Shown piece by piece: positions 14,717 to 22,819 of a DNA stretch of 28,140 nucleotides; within the stretch, counting starts at the first letter, position 1; the number at the start of each line of letters is the position of its first letter. The position numbers and the translations under genes are program-made. Origin of the DNA: JAPLKX01 sp035530195 (GTDB lineage Bacteria > Hydrogenedentota > Hydrogenedentia > Hydrogenedentales > SLHB01). The stretch lies in the NCBI GenBank assembly GCA_035530195.1, contig DATKVG010000063.1, positions 1 to 28,140 on the forward strand, in the 5' to 3' direction. The notes under the pieces were generated by a model. The model saw nothing but the letters and a program-made list of their open reading frames with translations, searched no databases and was not told where the DNA came from.

Positions 14717-14936
14717 AACAATCCTCCTTTCTCTGGCTGGCACTTGCGCCACCAGTAAACTTTTTGGGCCGTCTCAACACAATCCGTCCAGTGCTTGAGC
14801 AAGAATGATGCCGGGCATGCACAGCGCAGACGGGCTGCGTTCAACTCCCTTGATATAAAACCGGTTACGGCTTCTAAAACCGCCGCACAGGACCTAACGG
14901 CACGATTAGTTCGCTCGGCTGATCGACAATAAACCG

Positions 14937-15241
14937 TCAAATTGGATAAGATTCGTCAGCGTCAGTCATTCGCGTCGTTTGCTTGACACGAAGATCACCC
15001 CCCTTTCTCATTCTGTATACCAGCAGTCCTGTCAAACTGCCCCCAATAATGGCGAGGGGGGTGGTCCGGGCACCGGCGCGGCGCTCCCGTACGAGGAATT
15101 GTCAATGGACGTGCGCTCAAGATAGGCCTGAGGAAGGTCTAGATACGGCGGAAGCGAAAAATCGGTGCTTGTGATATACCCGGTATCCGTCACTATACCG
15201 AAGAACGAGAAACTATTGTCGGCGAGTACGTCACCCCCCAT
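14937..15241 (-). pseudogene. frameshifted PEP-CTERM-like protein C-terminus
   Basis: Minus-strand frame 15241-15032 encodes NSFSFFGIVTDTGYITSTDF, then TSIDNSSYGSAAPVPGPPP. This resembles the last beta strands and sorting motif of PEP-CTERM proteins (IDN.SYG..APVPEP). It then runs into a stop. In the next frame, from a run of six C (complement of 15056-15061), the sequence continues PLAIIGGSLTGLLVYRMRKGG, a hydrophobic helix plus basic end exactly where a PEP-CTERM tail should be, and goes on to a stop at 14937. One extra C would restore the frame. The N-terminal body is missing and the Glu of the motif reads Gly. Either a decayed fragment or a sequencing indel in a homopolymer; no exosortase lies in the window. 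Confidence 0.6.
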
Positions 15242-15251
15242 TTGTGAGCGG

Positions 15252-16931
15252 TTACAGCATCTGGAACTTCACCGTGTGTTCAAAGGGCGTGTAACTGGTC
15301 AAGTAAACGCTCGGGCCCGGAAGTTTATCCTCGGCTCCGCGCACTTCCACATAGCTATGCTCGCATATTCCAGGACCGAACCGGATAGCATCGGCCCCCA
15401 TCCGGTATTCGGCGAACCCCTCGTTCAGAAGGAATGCGTCGCTCGTGCGGGCTGCCGGCATCACGCCTGAGATCTCGCCGCCTTCTCTGAGGTTTATTTC
15501 GATGGCCAACGGGACATTGTCGGTTCCGTGGGCGCTGATGGAAATGTCGAAACCGTCCGCGGTCTCCCGGATACGCCCTTCATAAACCATCTGACAAATC
15601 TCGGTCATCCGGCGCTTCACGACACTCGCGGACCATGTGTCCGGACGAACCGGCAGCAAACTCGGTTCCGTAACGGGCTGCAGATACCTGCCCCGTAGTT
15701 GTTGTTTGAAATAGAATCCGTGTTCCCGCTTCTCATACATTGCGGGGGCAAACTGGCCCTTGCCGAAGAACGCGCTGGCAAACCGTACGGCATTCACGAC
15801 CGCCTGGCCATGGTGGATGGAAATCCAGCGGCTGTTGCCTTTGTGGATTATGGTGGCGCTGGTCTTGCCACGGCGGATTCGGGTGATGCCGGCCAAAGGG
15901 TAGTCCCTTCGATAATCCTCGGGTATGGGCGCCGCCACGGGCAGGCTTTCCTGCAGTTCCGGATACTCCATGATACTGGCCAGATCGATGTGGTGGGGTT
16001 CCAGGGGTTTCAGCATCGAAGCATACAAACCATTCCTGTCCCGAATGGCCATATAGCGCAGGGCAAACCAGTACCCGCTCATCGAGCCGCGGGTGTTCAG
16101 GTCTTGACGACGCGAGATTTCCGTGACAACCTCGCCGTTCGGATGCAGAAGATACGCCATCGCGTCCAGGTTTCTTCGAACGGGCTCGAGCAACGCGGGC
16201 CGGTTCAACTTATGGGCGGTAACGATAAGGGCGCTGTCGACAACGGCGTTGTAGCCGGCCGTACTCCGTTCAGTGAACTGCCCTTCGTCGTTAATGTCGA
16301 TGCCCTCCGCCAGCCATTGATCGATCCGTTCCACTTATTGGGGGTCGGGGAAAAGGTCGTGAAGCTGCGCGAGCGCCGCACATACGACCCACCGGTGGTT
16401 TGGCGTATGAATACCCCCTTTGACCAGCCCCCGTCCCGCCCGGCGCAGGAAGTCCTCCATTAGAGACAGGACGGCGCTATCCCCATTTGTCTTGGCAAGT
16501 TTTGCGGCGGCGGCGACGTCGTGGACCACAAACCCGGTATCGGGCGGCGAGTTGAAATTGGTGACGATCAGGTCGATATTTCCCTGGTCGTTCTGAGAAC
16601 GGGCAAGAAAACCCGCCGCCAATCTCATCCGCTCGTAGAGTTCCACCCGCCCATGAAACCCGGATTCCGGATGAAAATACGCCGCGGCCCCATCCCGCAA
16701 CAGCCCCGCCGCGGCATGGCAATGGTGCAATCCCCACGGGTCCGGAACGGCGCCGCACCATCGGCTCTGCGGGTCCGTCACCTGGGCATCCAGCACCTGT
16801 TTCAGCTTCTCGTCATGTGCCTGAACGACAGATGAAGGCGCGTCACCCTCTGGCTGGGCTGAAAGCGAAAGAGAGGCGACCGACGTCATCCCAAGTGCGA
16901 TGGCCTCGCGGCGGGTCATTTCCAGTTTCAT
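15252..16931 (-). pseudogene. heparinase-like exported protein interrupted by one in-frame stop
   Basis: Two abutting frames, 16931-16335 and 16334-15252, are in the same phase and separated only by a TAA (complement of 16335-16337). Together they read ...LHDLFPDPQ-stop-VERIDQWLAEGIDIND..., a continuous protein of about 559 aa. The start has a twin-arginine-like leader (MTRREAIALGMTSVASLSLSA) and a GGGAG site. The N-terminal half is helical with WGLHHCHAAAG, NSPPDTGF, HTPNHRWVV and FTERSTAGYN, typical of the alpha/alpha-toroid of polysaccharide lyases. The C-terminal half (GHGKGQFAP-like region, LREGGEISGV) looks like a beta-sandwich. TAC or TAT to TAA is a one-base change, so this is most simply a nonsense mutation. 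Exact lyase family and substrate are not clear. Confidence 0.65.
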
Positions 16932-16991
16932 CACTGTTGCTCCCCGGTCGGAAAGCTATCCTCGTGGCGTGCGCGGCGTCGCGCTTCGGAA

Positions 16992-17031
16992 GCCAGAACG
17001 TGGGGCCCGAAACAATGCCCCACGTTCTGGC
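16992..17031. repeat. 15-bp perfect palindrome
   Basis: GCCAGAACGTGGGGC (16992-17006) pairs fully with GCCCCACGTTCTGGC (17017-17031) around a 10-nt loop. It lies between the start of the interrupted lyase-like gene and the 3' end of the prepilin fragment. No T tract follows on either strand. It may be the terminator of the former prepilin gene. Confidence 0.6.
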
Positions 17032-17094
17032 GCTCAATCACGCCGCTGTGCCCGGGAAGCTTGCGTTTATTGCGGCTGCCTTAGGCAGTCGAAA

Positions 17095-17119
17095 CCGCAG
17101 GCCGGCGACCGGTCTGCGG
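17095..17119 (-). terminator. hairpin directly after the prepilin fragment
   Basis: CCGCAG-G-CCGG-CGA-CCGG-T-CTGCGG folds into a continuous stem with one G-T pair. On the minus strand it starts 1-2 nt after the stop codon of the prepilin fragment and is followed by TTTCGACTG, a weak T tract. Confidence 0.5.
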
Positions 17120-17120
17120 A

Positions 17121-17375
17121 TTAGATTGTGCCGGCCCATTCCATCAGATTCGCCCACGTCACGGACATGAAACGGCTGTTTTTGGGTATGGAGCAGTCGT
17201 TAATTACGGGAGAACCGCCCGACGTGGCCTGGAACTGGCGAATCGTGGGGAATTTCTGGCTTTTGGATTCGTTGGCGTACATCTTGAACACCAGGCCCCA
17301 TTGCTTGAGGTTGCTTTGGCAACTGGAACGGCGCGCCGCTTCCCGCGCCCGCAATTCTTCTTCTTTTCCAGTCAA
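17121..17375 (-). pseudogene. truncated DUF1559-like prepilin fragment
   Basis: The 84-aa frame contains AREAARRSSCQSNLKQWGLVF followed by KMYANESKSQKFPT, which matches residues about 28-65 of the intact prepilin at 26798 (NNLKQIGLVVKMYANESKGQKFPT). The hydrophobic GFTLIELL methylation segment that must precede it is absent: the upstream DNA reads MTGKEEELR after an in-frame stop, and only a TTG could start translation. The C-terminal part is also cut short (ending EWAGTI). It cannot be a working pilin. It appears to be what is left of a paralogue. Confidence 0.65.
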
Positions 17376-17784
17376 TTATTGATTCCAACACGAGTTCATT
17401 TTCTGCGCCGCTGTTGGAAGTATAGACACACGTTCAGCAACAGTCAAAACATTCTTGCGGCCGAAATAAGCGTTGGCACATCGAGGCCACGGGCTGCCAG
17501 ACTCCGCCGCCCATGCCCGGGGATGCTGGACGAGATCGAAAAGAGGCGCTCATGCCTCATATAAGGCACATGACCGGGCGTCGCCGGCGGGAAGCCGGGC
17601 CGGCGACCGCTTGCAAGTGGCGCCTCGCCACTTGATTTCAAGCGTACGGTAACGTAAAACCTGTGGCGGGAAGAGGAGACGAGGCGTTGGCCGGCGGGGC
17701 GATCCCACGGGGCGTGCATGACGCCGGATTGTGGCGGAATACTCGCGGCAGGCCGAGTAAAGCGTGCGGAGAAAGGGGCTTCTT
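17376..17784. other. gap without a gene; several hairpins
   Basis: No supportable coding region. It holds GAGGC-GCTCAT-GCCTC (17543-17558), GTCGCCGGC with GCCGGCGAC (17580-17607) and CAAGTGGCG-CCT-CGCCACTTG (17614-17634), three neighbouring palindromes upstream of the FAD oxidoreductase. No convincing -35/-10 pair was found. Confidence 0.5.
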
Positions 17785-19143
17785 ATGAGCAAAGTCAACC
17801 AGTGGTCAAGGCGGGGCTTTATGGCGGCGTGCGGGGCGGCCGTTTCCGTCACGGGGATAGGCGCGGCGCCCGCCGGTGCGGTAGAGGCGGGTCTTTATCA
17901 TGAACCTGCTCGCAAACTTCCCATCGCGCGGGACGCCGACGTGGTTGTCGTCGGTGGCGGGCCGGCGGGCTTTGCGGCGGCGATGTCTGCGGCTCGGAAC
18001 GGGGCCAGGGTGGTGCTGGTGGAGCAGTTCGGCTACCTCGGCGGCACAGCCACCGCGTCGCTCATGGCCAACATCAACGGGTTCCGCAACCAGGTCGAGC
18101 CCGACGCCACGCAAACGGTGCGCGGGATCGCCGAGGAAGTGGTGCTCGAACTCAAGCGGCTCAACGGCCTGGGGAAAAGTCCCTACCCGCAGAAATCGTA
18201 TTCGACGCTGCCCGGCCGGATGGAATACAGCTACGCCGTCGACCCCGAGCGGTTCAAATACGTGATCCTGCGGATGTCCGTCGAGGCCGGCGTGGATCTG
18301 ATGTTTCACACGTGGTTCTGCGACAGCATCGTCTCCGACGGCGCGATCCGTGGCGTGATCGTCGAGAACAAATCCGGGCGGCAGGCGCTGCTGGCCAAGG
18401 TGGTCGTGGACGCGTCGGGCGACGCGGACGTGTCGGCGCGGGCCGGCGTACCGTTCTGGCAGGCGCCGCTCGACAAGACGCCCCGGCTCGACAACTCGCT
18501 CATGTACAGAATCCAGTTCGGCGACAAACGGCCCGCCGGCCAGTACAACGTCGATTTTGGCCGGGACGCCGTGGTTTGGGGGCCGGGCGCGGAACCCATG
18601 GACGGCACGAACGGCGACGCCCTGTCCAAAGCCGAAATCGCCGCGCGGCTGGCCGTCTACGAAGATTTCGCCGGTAAGCAGAAGAAAAACGCCGCGCTGG
18701 CCGACGCCAAAATCATCGAGACGCCGCCCCTGATCGGCGTCCGGCAAACCCGCTTCATCGAGGGCGAGTACAAACTCACCGCGGACGACGCCATCGAAGG
18801 CCATCGGCACGGCGATGTGGTCGCCATGAGCTCGTGCGCCATCATCAGCTACTACGGCTACCGCCGATACCTCAAGCACGAAGGCTACGACATCCCCTAC
18901 CGCTGCCTCGTGCCCAAAGGCGTCGACAACCTGCTCGCCGCCGGCCGGTGCATCTCGAGCGAGCAGCAGCCCTACGAATCCCACCGCGCCATGATACCCA
19001 TTATGGCCATAGGCCAAGCCGCCGGCACCGCCGCCGCACTCTGCGTCCAAACTGCCGCAACACCCCGCAACCTCGACGTCCCGAAGCTCCAGAACCGCCT
19101 CAAATCCCAAAACGCCGTGCTGGGACTGGGAAAACCTGCCTGA
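17785..19143 (+). CDS. FAD-dependent oxidoreductase, Tat-exported
   Basis: A 452-aa protein of the FAD_oxidored (PF12831-like) family. The N-terminus SRRGFMAACGAAVSVTG is a twin-arginine signal, so the folded flavoprotein should be exported. After it comes the dinucleotide-binding motif VVVGGGPAGFAAAMSAARNG at about residue 52, then EQFGYLGGTATASLMA, a second FAD contact (VVDASGDADVSARAG) and the C-terminal LLAAGRCISSEQQPYESHRAM segment, all typical of the family. The ATG at 17785 has a GAGAAAGGGG site; a GTG at 17764 would add seven residues. Members occur in carbohydrate-degrading loci of this kind of bacterium but no reaction is established. It is 29 nt from the crotonase gene, so they may be cotranscribed. 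Confidence 0.87.
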   Translation: MSKVNQWSRRGFMAACGAAVSVTGIGAAPAGAVEAGLYHEPARKLPIARDADVVVVGGGPAGFAAAMSAARNGARVVLVEQFGYLGGTATASLMANINGFRNQVEPDATQTVRGIAEEVVLELKRLNGLGKSPYPQKSYSTLPGRMEYSYAVDPERFKYVILRMSVEAGVDLMFHTWFCDSIVSDGAIRGVIVENKSGRQALLAKVVVDASGDADVSARAGVPFWQAPLDKTPRLDNSLMYRIQFGDKRPAGQYNVDFGRDAVVWGPGAEPMDGTNGDALSKAEIAARLAVYEDFAGKQKKNAALADAKIIETPPLIGVRQTRFIEGEYKLTADDAIEGHRHGDVVAMSSCAIISYYGYRRYLKHEGYDIPYRCLVPKGVDNLLAAGRCISSEQQPYESHRAMIPIMAIGQAAGTAAALCVQTAATPRNLDVPKLQNRLKSQNAVLGLGKPA

Positions 19144-19172
19144 GGCTGAAAAAAGATTGAACGGAGATTCTT

Positions 19173-19964
19173 ATGAACGAGCAAAATCTCGAAGGGCGGG
19201 TTACTACTGAAGTTCGAGGCCGGGTGTTCTTGATGGGGTTGGACCGGATGGCGAAGCTGAACGGGTTGACGCCGAAGATGTTTGATGAGTTGAACGCAGC
19301 GTACAACGAGTTGGAGAACAACCCGGAGTTGTGGGTAGGGGTGTTGTTCGCGCATGGGAAGCACACGACGGCGGGGCTCGACCTGCCAAAGTTTGTCGAG
19401 GCCATGAAGCAAGGCCGCGACCCGTTTTTGACAGACGGCGTCGACGCGTTCGGGCTGCAAAAGAAATGCAGCAAGCCGATGGTGTGCGCGGTTCAGGGGA
19501 TCACGTTCACGGCGGGTATCGAGATGATGCTGGCGTGCGACATCGTGGTAGCGGCGTCGGACTGCCGGTTTTCGCAACTCGAACCGAAGCGCGGCATCAC
19601 GGCGGCGGGCGGCGCGACATTCCGGTTTGTCCAGCGGTGCGGCTGGGGTAACGCGATGTACCACCTGCTGCGGGCGGACGAGTTCGACGCGCGGGAGGCG
19701 TACCGGATCGGCTTGGTGCAGGAGGTGGTCGAGCCGGGGCGGCAGGTCGAGCGTGCCATCGAGATCGCCGAAGAAATCGCCAAACTGGCCCCGCTGGCCG
19801 TGCAGGCGACGAAATCCTCGAGCAGGACGTACGTCGAACAAGGCGAGGCCGCCACGATCTCGGCGTTTGCGGAAATGCAGAAGCGGCTGGCGGCGACCCA
19901 GGACGCGTCCGAGGGCGTGGCGTTGTTTAAGGAACGGCGGGAAGCAAGGTTTACTGGGAAGTAA
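19173..19964 (+). CDS. enoyl-CoA hydratase/isomerase family protein (crotonase)
   Basis: A 263-aa crotonase-fold enzyme, soluble, acting on an acyl-CoA. The oxyanion-hole regions are HTTAGLDL and ITFTAGIEMMLACDIV. Both catalytic glutamates of enoyl-CoA hydratase have counterparts: Glu117 (TAGIE) and Glu137 (FSQLEPKRG), 20 residues apart as in the classical enzyme, so hydratase chemistry is possible. The usual NRPEA-NAL start is DRMAKLNGLT. The C-terminal helix (LFKERREARFTGK) is complete. It lies between the FAD oxidoreductase and the sialidase fusion, only 5 nt before the latter. The acyl-CoA substrate is not known. Confidence 0.9.
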   Translation: MNEQNLEGRVTTEVRGRVFLMGLDRMAKLNGLTPKMFDELNAAYNELENNPELWVGVLFAHGKHTTAGLDLPKFVEAMKQGRDPFLTDGVDAFGLQKKCSKPMVCAVQGITFTAGIEMMLACDIVVAASDCRFSQLEPKRGITAAGGATFRFVQRCGWGNAMYHLLRADEFDAREAYRIGLVQEVVEPGRQVERAIEIAEEIAKLAPLAVQATKSSSRTYVEQGEAATISAFAEMQKRLAATQDASEGVALFKERREARFTGK

Positions 19965-19969
19965 TAAGA

Positions 19970-22267
19970 ATGAAAGAAGAAACGGGGTATGGGGTATGGG
20001 GTCTGGGGTCTGGGGTAAGGGCCAAAGCGGTTTTTGTTTTGGCGGGGCTACTGTCTCTTGCGGCCGGGGCGGATGAGGCGTGGGTGAATTCGGTGGGGAT
20101 TCGGATGGCGCCGATTCCGGCGGGGACGTTTCAGATGGGCGAGCCAAACTCTACCGGCCCCGAGGTTAACGCGCCTCCCGAGATGACGCAGGGCGATTGG
20201 GATGAGAAGCCGGTCCATCAAGTGACGATCACGCAGCCGTTCTCGATTTCCGAGACGGAAGTGACGGTCGATCAGTATCGGGCGTTCAAACCGGACTACA
20301 CCGGCACGGGCGAGTATGCCACCGGTGTGAGTTGGCAGGACGCCTGCGCGTTTTGCGAATGGCTATCGAAGAAGGAAGGCAGGACCTACCGGCTGCCGAC
20401 AGAGGCGGAGTGGGAGTATGCATGCCGCGCCGGTACGACGACGTTATTCTCGTCGGGCGCGATGCCGCCGCAACCCGGCGTGCCGAACGCCTGGGGCCTG
20501 AAAAACATGCATACCGGCGCGGGCGAGTGGTGCCTCGATTGGCACGGCGCCTACCCGGAAGGGCTGCAGGTCGATCCGGTCGGCGCGGCATTGAGCTACG
20601 CACGTGTTTACCGCGGCGGCCCCGAGATGTCGCGGCTGACGTTCGAGCCGTACTACCGCCGCTCCGCGAACCGCGGCGGGATGGCCCCGGGCTACAGAGG
20701 CGCGCACCCGATCGGGTTCAGGGTTGTTGAAGGTCCGGCGCCGTCCGGAAAACCGTGGCGGGAAGACGTGCCGTGGGTGCGCCTGTGCGTGAAACAGTCG
20801 GCGCCCGAAGTCCTGCGCGGGCCGGACCCGGTGAAACCCCATTTCCGTAAACGGCCGCTGTTGCCAATCCCGCCCGAGAACACGCCGCGCAGTGAAATCC
20901 TCGCTGCGGGCCTGCACCCGGCGATGCTGCGGCACAACCATTGCCCCGGGCTGGCCGTCTGCCCGAACGGCGACGTGCTGGCGGTCTATTTCACGGCCAC
21001 GCCGGAAGAATACACGCCGTCGGTTGCCTTTATCGGTTCGCGGCTGCGGTTTGGCGCGGACGAGTGGGACATGCCGGGCCTGTTTTTCGACCTGCCGGAC
21101 GCGTGCGAAGAGAGCCCGCTATTATGGAATAACAACGGGACCCTCTGGAGCGTTACGGGCGGCGTGGGGATGCCTGGCGTCCCGTTCAAATGGCAGACGT
21201 CGACAGACAACGGGGCGACGTGGAGCGAGGTCCTGTTCCCCGTGTTTACGAGCCCGCCGGGGCCGCACACCGAGCAGCCAATCAACAGCGCGTTCCGCGG
21301 CAGCGACGGCACGATCTACATGCCGAGCGACGGCGATGGCGCGACGTCAGTCCTGTGGGCGAGCAGGGACGACGGGCGGACGTGGTCCGACACCGGCGGC
21401 CGGACGGGTGGCAGGCACACCACATTCGTCGAGCTGAAAGATGGCGCCCGCGGCCAGCGCCGGGGCATCCTCGGGATGGGCGGAAAAAACTCGAACATAG
21501 ACGGCTACATGCCCAAATCGATCAGCCGCGACGGCGGCAAGACGTGGGAAGTCTCGAAGACGCCGTTCCCGGCCCTCGCGTCGAACCAGCGGCCGACCCT
21601 GATCCGGCTCGAGAGCGGCCGGCTGTTCATGGCGGGCGACTGGCAAAGCTACGATGACAAACAACCCGAGGCGGTGCGTGCGGCGGGATTGCGCGGGGCG
21701 TACGTCGCGTTGTCGGAAGACGAGGGCGAGTCCTGGAAGATCAAGACGCTGCCCGGCGTCGAGCCCCACGAGAAAAAAGGGTATCCCACCATCGGCTATT
21801 CCGTAGCGGTGCAGGCGCAGAACGGCCTCATCCATCTCGTCACCAGCATGAACCCGCAGAACCTCCATTTCGAAATGAACGAAGCGTGGATACTGTCCGA
21901 CACGGAGTTCGTTGAGACGCCGCCCGCGGCTCAGGGTGAAGTCAAGAGTTACGAAGAAAAATACGGCGACGGCAAGCCCAAGGCATCCTGGTCGGCCATG
22001 CTGGCCAATGATGGCCGCTACCTCCTTCATGGCAAAGAGACCTGGTGGTATCCAAACGGACAGATGCAATACGAAGTCACATTCGACCGCGGCCGCAAAA
22101 CCGGCCCCGAGGTGTTCTACACCGAGGACGGCGTCAAGCTGTGGAGTTGGGACCACCAGCCCGACGGCACAAGCGTCTGGATCCAGTGGCGCCCCGACGG
22201 AACCCAAAAGCGCCAATCCACCTGGCGCGAAATGAAGGTGCTATCGATAAGTGGAAAACAAGAATAG
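19970..22267 (+). CDS. SUMF1-like / sialidase-like / MORN-tail fusion, exported
   Basis: A 765-aa multidomain protein. A signal peptide (core AVFVLAGLLSLAAGADE) follows an odd glycine-rich start encoded by a GGGGTNT heptamer repeat. Residues about 42-265 form a formylglycine-generating-enzyme-type domain: MAPIPAGTFQMGEP, ETEVTVDQYRAF, YRLPTEAEWEYACRAGT and HPIGFRVVE. The cysteines needed to activate sulfatases are missing (the tail reads YYRRSANRGG), so it is probably a binding or lectin-like module. Residues about 300-640 resemble a BNR-repeat sialidase: TSTDNGATWSE, ASRDDGRTWSD, SRDGGKTWEV and SEDEGESWKI are Asp-box strands. Residues about 655-755 carry MORN_2/YwqK-type repeats (HGKETWWYPNGQMQYEVTF). 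The tail is duplicated downstream of hicBA. A role in host- or algal-glycan scavenging is inference. Confidence 0.82.
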   Translation: MKEETGYGVWGLGSGVRAKAVFVLAGLLSLAAGADEAWVNSVGIRMAPIPAGTFQMGEPNSTGPEVNAPPEMTQGDWDEKPVHQVTITQPFSISETEVTVDQYRAFKPDYTGTGEYATGVSWQDACAFCEWLSKKEGRTYRLPTEAEWEYACRAGTTTLFSSGAMPPQPGVPNAWGLKNMHTGAGEWCLDWHGAYPEGLQVDPVGAALSYARVYRGGPEMSRLTFEPYYRRSANRGGMAPGYRGAHPIGFRVVEGPAPSGKPWREDVPWVRLCVKQSAPEVLRGPDPVKPHFRKRPLLPIPPENTPRSEILAAGLHPAMLRHNHCPGLAVCPNGDVLAVYFTATPEEYTPSVAFIGSRLRFGADEWDMPGLFFDLPDACEESPLLWNNNGTLWSVTGGVGMPGVPFKWQTSTDNGATWSEVLFPVFTSPPGPHTEQPINSAFRGSDGTIYMPSDGDGATSVLWASRDDGRTWSDTGGRTGGRHTTFVELKDGARGQRRGILGMGGKNSNIDGYMPKSISRDGGKTWEVSKTPFPALASNQRPTLIRLESGRLFMAGDWQSYDDKQPEAVRAAGLRGAYVALSEDEGESWKIKTLPGVEPHEKKGYPTIGYSVAVQAQNGLIHLVTSMNPQNLHFEMNEAWILSDTEFVETPPAAQGEVKSYEEKYGDGKPKASWSAMLANDGRYLLHGKETWWYPNGQMQYEVTFDRGRKTGPEVFYTEDGVKLWSWDHQPDGTSVWIQWRPDGTQKRQSTWREMKVLSISGKQE
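19984..20021 (+). repeat. GGGGTNT heptamer tandem repeat inside the signal peptide
   Basis: Five GGGG runs spaced exactly seven bases apart (19984, 19991, 19998, 20005, 20012), then TAAGGG. The tract begins 14 nt after the start codon of the sialidase fusion. Because the unit is 7 nt, gain or loss of one copy would shift the reading frame. It also fits the sequence rule for an intramolecular G-quadruplex. Confidence 0.75.
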
Positions 22268-22402
22268 AGGCTTCTTTCAAATGCTCAACAGGCCGGATTG
22301 GCTACTGGGTATGTATTTGATCGCGCCTGAGAGAGGGGACAGGCAGGAAATCCCGGGTCCACCGGATGGACGACTGGTTGTGTGCGGTGGCCCGAGCCCG
22401 AG

Positions 22403-22431
22403 TTGACGTGCTGCCGCGAACGGTGCATGAT
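22403..22431 (+). promoter_or_regulatory. candidate promoter of hicBA, possibly leaderless
   Basis: TTGACG (22403-22408) and CATGAT (22426-22431) are 17 bp apart. The predicted transcription start falls at or within a base or two of the hicB ATG at 22438, and no ribosome site precedes that ATG, so the message may be leaderless. Confidence 0.45.
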
Positions 22432-22437
22432 AGGGTC

Positions 22438-22629
22438 ATGAGAACAGTAAGGTACGTCTACTGGCAGGATGGCGAGATGTGGCTCGGCTACCTCGAGGAG
22501 TTTCCGGACTACGTGACCCAGGGTGAGACGCTCGGAGAACTGCAGGAGAATCTCAAGGATATCTGCGAGGAGTTGACGAGTGGAAACATCCCGGGCGTGC
22601 GGCGGGTTGCAGAGCTTCCGATCGCATGA
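22438..22629 (+). CDS. hicB: HicB-type antitoxin
   Basis: A 63-aa protein of the HicB/UPF0150 partial RNase H fold: VRYVYWQDGEMWLGYLEEFPDYVTQGETLGEL, then the helix QENLKDICEELTSG. It lacks the extra C-terminal DNA-binding domain of long HicB forms, so any autoregulation would differ from the Escherichia coli type. It is the cognate antitoxin of the HicA encoded immediately after it: the stop overlaps the hicA start as ATGA (22626-22629). Antitoxin first is the reverse of the Escherichia coli order but is common. The ATG at 22438 is chosen because the family alignment begins there. Confidence 0.85.
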   Translation: MRTVRYVYWQDGEMWLGYLEEFPDYVTQGETLGELQENLKDICEELTSGNIPGVRRVAELPIA

Positions 22630-22802
22630 AACGAGTCGAGTTGATCCAACAGCTTGAACAGCTCGGCTGCGTGCTTATTCGTTCCGGCGGGAGACACGAT
22701 TGGTATCAAAACAAGAAGACGGGAGTCTGTCAGCCCGTCCCGCGCCACCGCGAGATAAAAGAGTATCTGGCCCGCCACATCTTGAAAAAGATGACGGACT
22801 GA
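22626..22802 (+). CDS. hicA: HicA-type mRNA interferase toxin
   Basis: A 58-aa double-stranded-RNA-binding-fold toxin. KRVELIQQLEQLGCVLIRSGG leads to the catalytic His24 in GGRHDWYQN, then a segment ending PVPRHREIKEYLARHILKKM, all diagnostic of the HicA family that cleaves mRNA. It starts inside the hicB stop codon, so translation is coupled. All key residues look intact, and the pair is probably functional. The module sits between the sialidase fusion and a decayed copy of that gene's tail. Confidence 0.88.
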   Translation: MKRVELIQQLEQLGCVLIRSGGRHDWYQNKKTGVCQPVPRHREIKEYLARHILKKMTD

Positions 22803-22819
22803 CACAACACGGCTTTCCT

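Noticed and set aside
14713..14940. Minus-strand 75-codon frame upstream of the DUF4382-like gene
   Set aside because: No ribosome site or family pattern; it overlaps the well-supported lipoprotein start and ribosome site.
17301..17852. Several 60-100 codon frames on both strands before the FAD oxidoreductase
   Set aside because: They cross palindromes, conflict with each other and have no recognisable domain or ribosome site.
19984..20021. Telomere-like repeat
   Set aside because: Similar in look, but internal, short and inside a coding region of a bacterial genome.
20090..20750. Active formylglycine-generating enzyme
   Set aside because: The conserved active-site cysteines are absent and no sulfatase gene is nearby.
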